Assembly (NCBI GenBank): GCA_937919075.1
Contig: CALFOF010000037.1
Location: forward strand, 1 to 9,510
From: an uncultured Cyanobium sp.
Lineage (GTDB): Bacteria > Cyanobacteriota > Cyanobacteriia > PCC-6307 > Cyanobiaceae
Direction of reading: 5' to 3'
DNA: 9,510 nt
The notes beneath the pieces are model-generated. The model had not been told where the DNA came from and ran no database searches. It saw nothing but the letters and a program-made list of their open reading frames with translations. This document shows, piece after piece, positions 1 through 6,101 of this stretch (positions are counted from its first letter, which is position 1; each line of letters starts with the position of its first letter). A program made the position numbers and the translations under genes.

Positions 1-36
1 AGCGTGTCAAAGGACACGCCAGAGTCACGCGCATGA
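1..36 (+). CDS. 3' end of an upstream gene, probably a CdaA/DisA_N-type diadenylate cyclase (partial)
   Basis: The first frame is open from the window edge to TGA at 34-36 and encodes the tail [11 protein letters not shown]. The TGA overlaps the ATG of uppS in an ATGA arrangement, the same junction style seen twice more downstream, which is why I take it as a real gene end. The visible residues carry no recognisable motif. In picocyanobacterial genomes the gene before uppS is commonly a DUF147/DisA_N-type diadenylate cyclase, itself near lysA; that identity is from general knowledge of the locus, not from this sequence. Extending the window upstream would settle it. Confidence 0.45.
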   Translation, partial: SVSKDTPESRA

Positions 37-827
37 GTCGCTCCCCGGCGACCACTCCCCTGATCCAGGCGCATCCGCAGCCCTTGAGGGCTGTGCCGTC
101 CGTGCTGGATCCCACCCGTTTGCCGGCCCACGTGGCGGTGATCATGGATGGCAACGGCCGCTGGGCCCGTCAGCGCAACTTGCCGCGGGTGATGGGGCAT
201 CGCGAGGGGGTCGAAGCCCTCAAGCGCACTCTGCGCCTCTGCAGCGACTGGGGCATCGGCGCCCTCACGGCCTATGCCTTCTCCACCGAGAACTGGAACC
301 GCCCCGGCGAGGAAGTGAGCTTCCTGATGACCCTGTTCGAGCGGGTGCTGGCCCGCGAACTGGAGGCCCTTGACCGCGAACAGGTGCGCATCCGCTTCCT
401 CGGCGACCTCGAGCAACTGCCACCTGGTCTGCAGGAGTTGATCGCCTCCGCCACGCGGCGCACGGCCGAGAACAGTGGCATTCACTTCAACGTCTGCACC
501 AACTACGGCGGCCGACGCGAGTTGGTGCAGGTGGCAAGGCGGCTGGCCGATCAGGTGGCCCGCGGCGAGCTGGATCCGGCCAACATCGACGAGCAGGCCT
601 TTGCCGCTGAACTGCAGACCGCCGATGAGGTGGATCCGGATCTGCTGATCCGTACCAGCGGCGAATACCGGATCAGTAACTTCCTGCTCTGGCAGCTCGC
701 CTACGCCGAGATCCACATCACCGATGTGCTCTGGCCCGATTTCAACGAAGACGCCCTGCTGCGGGCCTTGAACGATTATCAGAGTCGCCAGCGGCGCTTC
801 GGTGGCGTCGCCCCGCTGTCCGCCTGA
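33..827 (+). CDS. uppS: Isoprenyl transferase (cis-prenyltransferase, undecaprenyl diphosphate synthase family)
   Basis: Condenses isopentenyl diphosphate units in cis onto farnesyl diphosphate to make the C55-type polyprenyl diphosphate, the lipid carrier for peptidoglycan and surface glycans; a soluble enzyme working at the membrane face. The 264-residue length fits the family with an N-terminal extension of about 30 residues. Diagnostic motifs appear in order: MDGNGRWA at 38-45 (Asp39 is the Mg/diphosphate aspartate), FSTENW at 83-88, NYGGR at 157-161, DLLIRTSGE at 203-211, RISNFLLWQ at 213-221 and LWPDF at 233-237. The Ser in RTSGE is a mild variant of the more usual RTGGE. The ATG at 33 overlaps the preceding stop by 4 bases, supporting this start and translational coupling. 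bioB follows after 23 bases in the same operon. No defect seen. Confidence 0.96.
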   Translation: MSRSPATTPLIQAHPQPLRAVPSVLDPTRLPAHVAVIMDGNGRWARQRNLPRVMGHREGVEALKRTLRLCSDWGIGALTAYAFSTENWNRPGEEVSFLMTLFERVLARELEALDREQVRIRFLGDLEQLPPGLQELIASATRRTAENSGIHFNVCTNYGGRRELVQVARRLADQVARGELDPANIDEQAFAAELQTADEVDPDLLIRTSGEYRISNFLLWQLAYAEIHITDVLWPDFNEDALLRALNDYQSRQRRFGGVAPLSA

Positions 828-850
828 TCCTTCCTCTCTCCCCAGTCGCT

Positions 851-1972
851 TTGATCGCTTCTCCCACCCTCTCCAGCGGTACCGCCCGTGCGGCAGAAGC
901 CTCCGCAGAGGCACCTGCGCCCGACGCTGCGCTTGAAACCACGCCGGTTCCGATTCGCCACGACTGGAGCCGGGACGAGATTCAGGCGCTGCTGGAAGCC
1001 CCCTTGCTGGAGCTGCTCTGGCGCGCCCAGCAGGTGCACCGCCGTGCCAACCCCGGCTATCACGTGCAGCTGGCCTCGCTGCTGAGCGTCAAAACCGGCG
1101 GTTGTGAGGAGGACTGCGCCTACTGCCCCCAGTCGATGCACCACAGCGCCGATGTGACCGGCCAGCCGGAGCGTGATGTGGAGCCGGTGCTGGCCCGGGC
1201 GCGGGCGGCGAAGCAGGCTGGTGCCGACCGCTTCTGCATGGGCTGGGCCTGGCGCGAGATCCGCGAGGGTGCCCCGTTTGAAGCCATGCTCGCCATGGTG
1301 CGCGGGGTGCGTGAGCTCGGCCTGGAGGCCTGTGTCACTGCCGGCATGCTCAGCGATGCCCAGGCAGCGCGGCTGGCCGAGGCGGGCCTCACCGCCTACA
1401 ACCACAACCTCGACACCAGCCCGGAGCATTACCACCGGATCATCACCACCCGCACTTACCAGGAGCGGCTGGAAACGCTTGAGCGGGTGCGCCGAGCCGG
1501 CATCACCCTCTGCTGCGGCGGCATCATCGGCATGGGCGAAACCAGCAACGACCGGGCTGGTCTGCTTCAGGTGCTCGCCAGCCTCGATCCCCATCCCGAG
1601 AGCGTGCCGATCAACGGCCTGGTGGCGGTGGAGGGCACCCCGCTGGAAGACCAGCTGCCGCTGGATCCGCTCGACCTGGTGCGCATGGTGGCCACCGCCC
1701 GCATCCTCATGCCCTACAGCCGGGTGCGGCTGAGCGCCGGTCGCACGGCGCTCAGCCGCGAGGCGCAGATTCTCTGCCTGCAGGCCGGGGCCGATTCGAT
1801 CTTCTACGGCGACACCCTGCTCACCACCGGCAACCCCGATGTGGAGGCCGATCGTGCCTTGCTGGCGGCGGCCGGTGTACGCGCCCAGTGGTCCGAACCA
1901 TCGGCTGGGGAATCCGAGCCGTCGGCTGAGGCATCGAAGCAGGCCCCTGGCCGGGTGGTGACTCCTGGCTGA
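851..1972 (+). CDS. bioB: Biotin synthase (radical SAM)
   Basis: Inserts sulfur into dethiobiotin to form biotin, the last step of biotin synthesis, by radical SAM chemistry using one [4Fe-4S] and one auxiliary [2Fe-2S] cluster. The CxxxCxxC SAM-cluster motif is Cys85-Cys89-Cys92 ([13 protein letters not shown]). Ligands matching the [2Fe-2S] site of E. coli BioB are Cys129 (RFCMGWAWR), Cys161 (ACVTAGML), Cys221 ([11 protein letters not shown]) and Arg293 (RVRLSAGR). NHNLDTSPE and FYGD near the C-terminus are also typical. The start is uncertain: the frame offers no ATG or GTG before the conserved HDW at 37-39, so TTG at 851 is the best choice; residues 1-33 are low-complexity Ala/Pro/Glu. 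The tail after about residue 346 is unconserved and contains a small tandem repeat (1892-1933). trhO starts 7 bases after the stop. Confidence 0.95.
   Translation: MIASPTLSSGTARAAEASAEAPAPDAALETTPVPIRHDWSRDEIQALLEAPLLELLWRAQQVHRRANPGYHVQLASLLSVKTGGCEEDCAYCPQSMHHSADVTGQPERDVEPVLARARAAKQAGADRFCMGWAWREIREGAPFEAMLAMVRGVRELGLEACVTAGMLSDAQAARLAEAGLTAYNHNLDTSPEHYHRIITTRTYQERLETLERVRRAGITLCCGGIIGMGETSNDRAGLLQVLASLDPHPESVPINGLVAVEGTPLEDQLPLDPLDLVRMVATARILMPYSRVRLSAGRTALSREAQILCLQAGADSIFYGDTLLTTGNPDVEADRALLAAAGVRAQWSEPSAGESEPSAEASKQAPGRVVTPG
1892..1933 (+). repeat. Two-copy 21-bp imperfect tandem repeat in the 3' end of bioB
   Basis: Copies at 1892-1912 and 1913-1933 match at 17 of 21 bases and encode SEPSAGE followed by SEPSAEA. 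The repeat keeps the reading frame and lies in the unconserved C-terminal tail beyond the biotin synthase fold, so it probably arose by slippage or duplication and is tolerated as a disordered extension. Confidence 0.7.
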
Positions 1973-1979
1973 GCCTGCG

Positions 1980-2990
1980 TTGCCGTTCCGGGTGGCGGCC
2001 TTCTATCGCTTCACCCCCATCCACCATCCCGTTGCGCTGCGCCAGGAACTGCTGCGGGCCGGCCTGGCGGCTGGGCTGCGGGGCACGGTGCTGGTGGCGG
2101 ATGAAGGAGTCAACGGCACCATCTGCGGCAGCGCTGCCGGCGTGGAAGGCCTGCTGGAGCTGCTGCGGTGCCAGAGCGGCCTGGCCGATCTGGAGGCCAG
2201 GACCTCCTGGAGTGGGGAGCAGGCCTTCCATCGCCTCAAAGTGCGGCTGAAGCGGGAGATCGTCACGATGGGCTGCGCTGCCGTGCAGTTGACACCCCCA
2301 CCGGCAGCGGAGCCGGCCGCGCCGGCCTCCAGGCCCGGCACCCACGTGCCGCCCCAGGCCTGGCAGGAGCTGATCGCCGATCCCACCACGCTGGTGATCG
2401 ACACCCGCAACAGCTATGAGGTAGCGCTTGGCAGCTTCGCCGGCGCGATCGATCCGGGCCTGGAGAGCTTCCGGGAGTTCCCCCAATGGGTGGATCAGCA
2501 GTTGGCCCCCCTGGTGGCCGCCCGCCGCCCCGAGCGGCTGGCCCTGTTCTGCACAGGCGGCATCCGCTGCGAAAAGGCCACCGCCTATCTGCGTCAGCAG
2601 GGCTTTGAGGGGGTGCATCATCTGCAGGGGGGCATCCTGCGTTATCTGGAGGAGGTGCCGCCCGAGCAGAGCCACTGGCAGGGCGAGTGCTATGTGTTCG
2701 ATCAACGGGTGGCACTGAACCACCGGCTTGAGCCCGGCGGCTTCAGCCTCTGCCACGCGTGTGGTCTGCCGCTCTCGCCGGCGGATCGCCAGCTCGACAG
2801 TTATGTGCAGGGGGTGAGCTGCCGGCACTGCCGCGATCGCTTCAGCGACGCCGACCGGGCCCGTTTCGCTGAACGCCAGCGGCAAAGTGTGCTGGCCGCC
2901 AGCCGCGGAGGCCGGCACATCGGAGCCGGCGTAGCTGGCGCTGAGCCCGCTGGTCTTGGCGGGCGGGCGGGCGGCTCCCCGTGCCCATGA
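1980..2990 (+). CDS. trhO: Rhodanese-family tRNA uridine(34) hydroxylase TrhO (YceA/YbfQ type)
   Basis: TrhO proteins make 5-hydroxyuridine at the wobble position of certain tRNAs in an oxygen-dependent, prephenate-independent route. The N-terminal part (about 5-100) has the family pattern AAFYRF and TVLVADEGVNGT. The rhodanese domain spans roughly 125-230, with DTRNSYE at 141-147 and the signature LFCTGGIRCEKA around active-site Cys191, Cys197 being the second conserved cysteine. A C-terminal zinc-ribbon-like set follows: Cys258/Cys261 and Cys281/Cys284. The last 30 residues are Gly/Ala-rich and encoded by very GC-rich DNA. The first start is TTG at 1980, 7 bases after bioB; GTG at 1992 is an alternative that would lose only four residues. 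The stop overlaps the next gene's ATG by 4 bases. TrhO is firm as a family; the tRNA role is by homology. Confidence 0.9.
   Translation: MPFRVAAFYRFTPIHHPVALRQELLRAGLAAGLRGTVLVADEGVNGTICGSAAGVEGLLELLRCQSGLADLEARTSWSGEQAFHRLKVRLKREIVTMGCAAVQLTPPPAAEPAAPASRPGTHVPPQAWQELIADPTTLVIDTRNSYEVALGSFAGAIDPGLESFREFPQWVDQQLAPLVAARRPERLALFCTGGIRCEKATAYLRQQGFEGVHHLQGGILRYLEEVPPEQSHWQGECYVFDQRVALNHRLEPGGFSLCHACGLPLSPADRQLDSYVQGVSCRHCRDRFSDADRARFAERQRQSVLAASRGGRHIGAGVAGAEPAGLGGRAGGSPCP
2958..2974 (+). other. G-run cluster (GGGC repeats) just before the GST-DUF952 start
   Basis: Within the last codons of trhO the plus strand reads GG-C-GGG-C-GGG-C-GGG-C-GG. This is a pattern able to form a short-loop G-quadruplex or to slip in 4-base units. 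It lies 12 bases upstream of the ATG at 2987, so in the mRNA it would sit at or next to the ribosome-binding region of the next gene. The pattern is visible; a regulatory effect is inference, and in a GC-rich genome such runs can occur by chance. Confidence 0.35.
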
Positions 2991-4027
2991 GCGGCTCTCT
3001 GCCAGTGCTCTACAGCTTCCGCCGCTGCCCCTACGCGATCCGGGCACGGCTGGCGATCGAGCGGGCCGGCCTGCTGGTGGAGCTGCGTGAGGTGCGGCTG
3101 GCGGCCAAGCCGCCCGAGCTGCTGCAGGCCTCGCCCAAGGGCACGGTGCCGGTGCTGGTGCTGCCGGATGGCCCGGTGATCGAGCAAAGCCTGGAGATCA
3201 TGGCCTGGGCGCTGCGGCAGCACGATCCCGACGACTGGCTGCTGCGCTGTGGCGCCACCCCCTCCGGGGCATCAGCTGAGCCTGTGGCAGAAGCGCAGCG
3301 AGAGCAGGCCGCCTTGATCCGCTGCAACGACGAGGTGTTCAAGCACCACCTTGATCGTTACAAGTACGCCAGCCGCCATCCCGGCGCCGACCCGTTGGTC
3401 CATCGCGAAGCGGCCCTGCAGGTGCTCGGCGATTGGAACCGGCGGCTGGAGCAGGTGGCGCCCGCCCATGAGGACTCCTGGCTGCTGGGGGCCAGGCCGT
3501 CGCTGGCCGATGTGGCTCTGCTGCCCTTCGTGCGCCAGTTCCGGCTGGCGGATCCCGCTGCCTTCGATGCCCTGCCTGGACTGGCGGCGTTGCAGGCCTG
3601 GCTGTGCCGGTTCCTAGCCAGCGCCCCGTTGGCGGCGGTGATGGCAATGCAGCAGCCCTGGAGCGCTGAAGCTCCCGGTCAACCTTTCCCCACCGGGCGC
3701 TTGATCCACCACCTGGCCCTGGCCGCCGACTGGCAGGAGGCCATCCGCGCCGGTGTGTACTGCCGCTCCACCCGTGGCCTGAGCTTGGAGCAGGTGGGCT
3801 TCATCCATGCCTGCTTCGCCCATCAGCTGGCGGCCACCCAGGCCCGCTTCTACGCCGATGGCCCCGATCTGGTGCTGCTCTCGATTGACCCTGCCCGGCT
3901 CACGGTGCCCCTCCGGCTGGAGCCCCCAGCCGGCAGCGAGGAGCTGTTCCCCCACATCTACGGCCCCCTGGCCCTCGACGCGGTGGTGGCGGCGAAGCCA
4001 CTCACGGCATTGAGGCAGGCGGCATGA
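2987..4027 (+). CDS. Glutathione S-transferase-like protein with C-terminal DUF952 domain
   Basis: A 346-residue two-part protein. Residues 5-78 form a thioredoxin-like GST N-domain with CPYA at 14-17, the cis-proline pattern TVPVL at 53-57 and EQSLEI at 66-71. Residues 100-215 form the all-helical GST C-domain with HHLDRYKYASR at 120-130 and the N-capping segment SLADVALLPF at 172-181. Residues 239-338 match the small DUF952 family: IHHLALAADW, GFIHACF, PDLVLLSID and ELFPHIYGPLALDAV. DUF952 usually occurs as a protein of about 110 residues by itself; its function is unknown to me. I chose ATG 2987, which overlaps the trhO stop (ATGA); GTG 2981 would add two residues. The next gene starts in its stop codon. 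A glutathione-linked redox or detoxification role is possible but the substrate is unknown. Confidence 0.85.
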   Translation: MSGSLPVLYSFRRCPYAIRARLAIERAGLLVELREVRLAAKPPELLQASPKGTVPVLVLPDGPVIEQSLEIMAWALRQHDPDDWLLRCGATPSGASAEPVAEAQREQAALIRCNDEVFKHHLDRYKYASRHPGADPLVHREAALQVLGDWNRRLEQVAPAHEDSWLLGARPSLADVALLPFVRQFRLADPAAFDALPGLAALQAWLCRFLASAPLAAVMAMQQPWSAEAPGQPFPTGRLIHHLALAADWQEAIRAGVYCRSTRGLSLEQVGFIHACFAHQLAATQARFYADGPDLVLLSIDPARLTVPLRLEPPAGSEELFPHIYGPLALDAVVAAKPLTALRQAA

Positions 4028-4584
4028 GCAGTGCTATGCCTGCCCTCGGCCCGCTGCCGTCGCTAGGCGAACTGGAGCGCTGGGCGGCGGCCAACGGCCT
4101 GCTGCTGCGGTTGCAGGTGGACCGGCGCCTGGGGGTATGGACGCTGCGGGTGGGGGTGGCCTGCGTCCGGCCGGAAGGCCCACCCGCCCTGGTCGGTGAG
4201 CTCAAGGGCTGGGCCCTGCCCACCGCCGCCGGCCTGCAGCTCGACACCATGCGGGTGGTGCAGGCACCGCCGGCGGTGGGCCCGCTGATCTGGGCGGCCA
4301 CATTCGCCTGGGCGCTGGAGGCCACCCCCTGCCGGCGCGCGCGCCTGCTGGCGATCCGCGATGAGGAGCGGCAGCATCGCCGCCTGGTGCGTTATTTCCG
4401 CCGGCTTGGCTTCACGCCGCAACGGGAGCTGGCCGCCCGCGTGGGCGACCTGCCCCTGCGGCTCGTGTGGGGCGGCTCCGGCCTGTTGATGTCAGGCAGC
4501 TGCAGCGAAGGTCTGCGGCGGTCCGCCCGCCTGGCTCAGCAGCTGGCGATAGGGCCAATGAGGCCGAGGTCTTTGCAGGAATAG
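4024..4584 (+). CDS. Conserved cyanobacterial hypothetical protein with GNAT-like C-terminal segment
   Basis: A 186-residue cytosolic protein with no signal peptide or membrane helix. The stretch around 105-131 (RRARLLAIRDEERQHRRL then RYFRRLGF) resembles the acetyl-CoA-binding and end-of-fold segments of GNAT acetyltransferases, where a basic helix is followed by a Y/FxxxGF element. LPLRLVWGGSGLLM at 143-156 resembles the conserved end of a picocyanobacterial hypothetical family as I remember it. I cannot assign a substrate. The ATG overlaps the GST-DUF952 stop (ATGA), so it is the last gene of the uppS-bioB-trhO operon. Its final 10 or so codons run antisense over the C-terminal part of a decayed GAPDH gene, so the natural C-terminus may have been replaced there. 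The gene is real by operon context and composition; the GNAT assignment is tentative. Confidence 0.7.
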   Translation: MSSAMPALGPLPSLGELERWAAANGLLLRLQVDRRLGVWTLRVGVACVRPEGPPALVGELKGWALPTAAGLQLDTMRVVQAPPAVGPLIWAATFAWALEATPCRRARLLAIRDEERQHRRLVRYFRRLGFTPQRELAARVGDLPLRLVWGGSGLLMSGSCSEGLRRSARLAQQLAIGPMRPRSLQE

Positions 4585-4803
4585 CGCTACGCGTTGACGT
4601 ACCAGGCCATCACCGACTGGCCGTTCACGATCAGGTCGTTGCTGTCGATCTTCACCTCCCCCTGGAAGCAACCATCGGTGGAGTCGTAGCCGAGCCTGCA
4701 GGCGACGTCATCGATGTTCAGCGGACTGTTGATGCCGATCACACGAATGTCTTCGGCTTCGAATCTGCGGCGCAACGCAAACGGCTCTCAGGAAATTTTT
4801 ATC
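4553..4803 (-). pseudogene. Remnant of a glyceraldehyde-3-phosphate dehydrogenase gene (internally deleted, frameshifted)
   Basis: Read on the minus strand, 4775-4618 encodes DIRVIGINSP, LGYDSTDGCFQGEV and SNDLIVNGQ in order. This is the N-terminal NAD-domain pattern of GAPDH (compare VVGINDxxD, LLKYDSxHGxFxGEV, DxLxVNGK). Just upstream, one frame away, AATTTCCTGAGAGCC reads NFLRA, which fits the helix after the GFGRIGR loop; that loop is absent. Immediately after NGQ the sequence jumps to AWYVNA-stop-RYSCKDL, which lines up with the extreme C-terminal AWYDNEWGYSxRVxDL, a TAG standing where Trp is expected. So about 250 central residues, including the catalytic SCTTN region, are missing. The remnant is convergent with and overlaps the end of the GNAT-like gene. 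GAPDH identity is my reading by eye; the N-terminal part is the stronger match. Confidence 0.72.
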
Positions 4804-4929
4804 AGGCTCACATTTAAATGCCACTGAATAATTCCTTTGTCCTGCCTTAGTGGGCTCTAAAAGCATCGTGAACGTATTCTTTGATGCATGCTCTTTCCGT
4901 CGCCCACGACAAGATCTGGTTTCTGAAAC

Positions 4930-6101
4930 TTGAAATCACCGGAGACAAGGCTGACGGGGCCCCTTGGTCTTTCTGAGCTGAAGGTGGCCGTTATCGGCGG
5001 CGGTGTGGCCGGCCTTGCCCTGGCACGTTCGCTCTGCCGGGGTGGCGCCGGCGGTGGCGACCGCGTGCAGGTCTTTGAGCGCTCCACCACCATGGACCGC
5101 CAGGGCTTCGGCTTCCTGGTGCTGGAAAATGGCCAGCGCGCCTTGAAATCGCTTGGCATCGACGTGTTGGCCAGTGGCATCGGCCATTCGCTTGAGCGGG
5201 TCTCCATTCTTTCGTCCTGTGGGCGTTCGATTGCCCAGCACGCCGTCACCCACACGATCGCGGTCGACCGTCCCTCGCTGCTGCGGGCACTGGTCGACGG
5301 TCTGCCTGCCGGGGTGATTCAGTTCAACCACCGCTTTGAAGCCTTCGAGCACGACCACGACCGCATGCTCTCGGCCTCCTTCACCTGTGGCGCTCAGGAG
5401 TCGCTCGTGCGCCATCGCGCTGAGCTGATGTGTTCGTCGGCGCTGATGGGGTCAACTCCCGCTGCCGCGCCGTCCTCACCGCCGATCGCCCCGCTGTGAC
5501 ACCGCGCCGCGCCCGGGTCAACGAGATTGTCGCTTGTGTCCACCTGCCCGGTGTGGCGGCCACCCTGGGCCATCGCTTTGTCAAGGTGCTCGACCCCAGT
5601 GGTGGGTTTGCGGTCGGGCTGGTGACTCTGACCAAAGGGCGTGTGATCTGGTTTGTGTAGTTCGACAGCCACCGTTTCGCGCCCCCGGAGCCAGGCGCCA
5701 TCTGCGCCTTCCTCGACACCCATCTGCGCCGCTTTCCTCCGTTCGTGCGTGAAACGATCGAAGCTACCCATCCCTCTCTTCCCCACCTCTGGCAGCCGCT
5801 CGATATCGACCCTCCACCCCGGCTGGCGCGGGGCAACCTGGTGCTGGCAGGTGATGCCGCCCATCCGCTGCTGCCTTTCACCAGCCAGGGAGCGAACACG
5901 GCGCTCGAGGATGCCGTCTGCCTCTCTGAGCAGCTGTTGGCCTGCCGCCACCCTGCCCATCTCAATCGGGCCTTGAGCACCTACCACCACAAGCGCCACC
6001 CCTCGCTGAAGCACTATCTGCATGCGGGCCGCTCCATGGCGGCCCAGTTCGTGCGCCCACCCACCGAGCTTGAGAGTGTGTCATTACCGCTGGCCAAGTG
6101 A
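4930..6101 (+). pseudogene. FAD-dependent monooxygenase (UbiH/PHBH-like), broken by a frameshift and an in-frame stop
   Basis: Three pieces add up to a normal flavin hydroxylase of about 389 residues. Piece 1 (4930 to about 5428) has the FAD fold: VAVIGGGVAGLALA, FERS with ribose-binding Glu50, and VDRPSLLRAL with Arg114. Piece 2 continues one frame back from 5430: VFVGADGVNSRCR, the DG motif. Piece 3, the same frame after TAG 5658-5660, carries the GD motif LAGDAAHPLLPFTSQGAN followed by ALEDAV. Repairing the break needs loss of two bases or gain of one near 5425-5431; the TAG sits at a codon easily derived from CAG. The start is unclear: TTG 4930 is first in frame, with GTG 4984 at KVAV as an alternative. 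ATG 4888 is in frame but followed by TGA 4924. The stop overlaps the aminotransferase GTG, so both probably formed one unit. Substrate unknown. Confidence 0.85.

Noticed and set aside
779..1594. Long open frame antisense to bioB (271 codons)
   Set aside because: It is a shadow of the strongly conserved bioB frame in GC-rich DNA; its translation shows no family motif.
2833..2840. GCGATCGC octamer, the HIP1 palindrome abundant in many cyanobacteria
   Set aside because: Only one copy is seen in the window, about what chance allows at this GC, so it is not evidence of HIP1 enrichment or function.
1821..3047. Long open frame antisense to bioB tail, trhO and the GST start (408 codons)
   Set aside because: The plus strand holds conserved protein motifs throughout; the antisense product is His/Gln/Arg/Pro-rich with no recognisable domain.
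4467..4817. Plus-strand frame of 116 codons across the GNAT-like gene end and the GAPDH remnant
   Set aside because: Its middle part is the antisense of the GAPDH-like reading (ending near the TTTTT run) and its first part overlaps a better-supported gene in another frame.
4821..4853. CCACTGA / TTAGTGG inverted repeat in the AT-rich gap
   Set aside because: The 7-bp stem includes a G-T pair and has a 19-base loop; too weak to call a terminator or operator.
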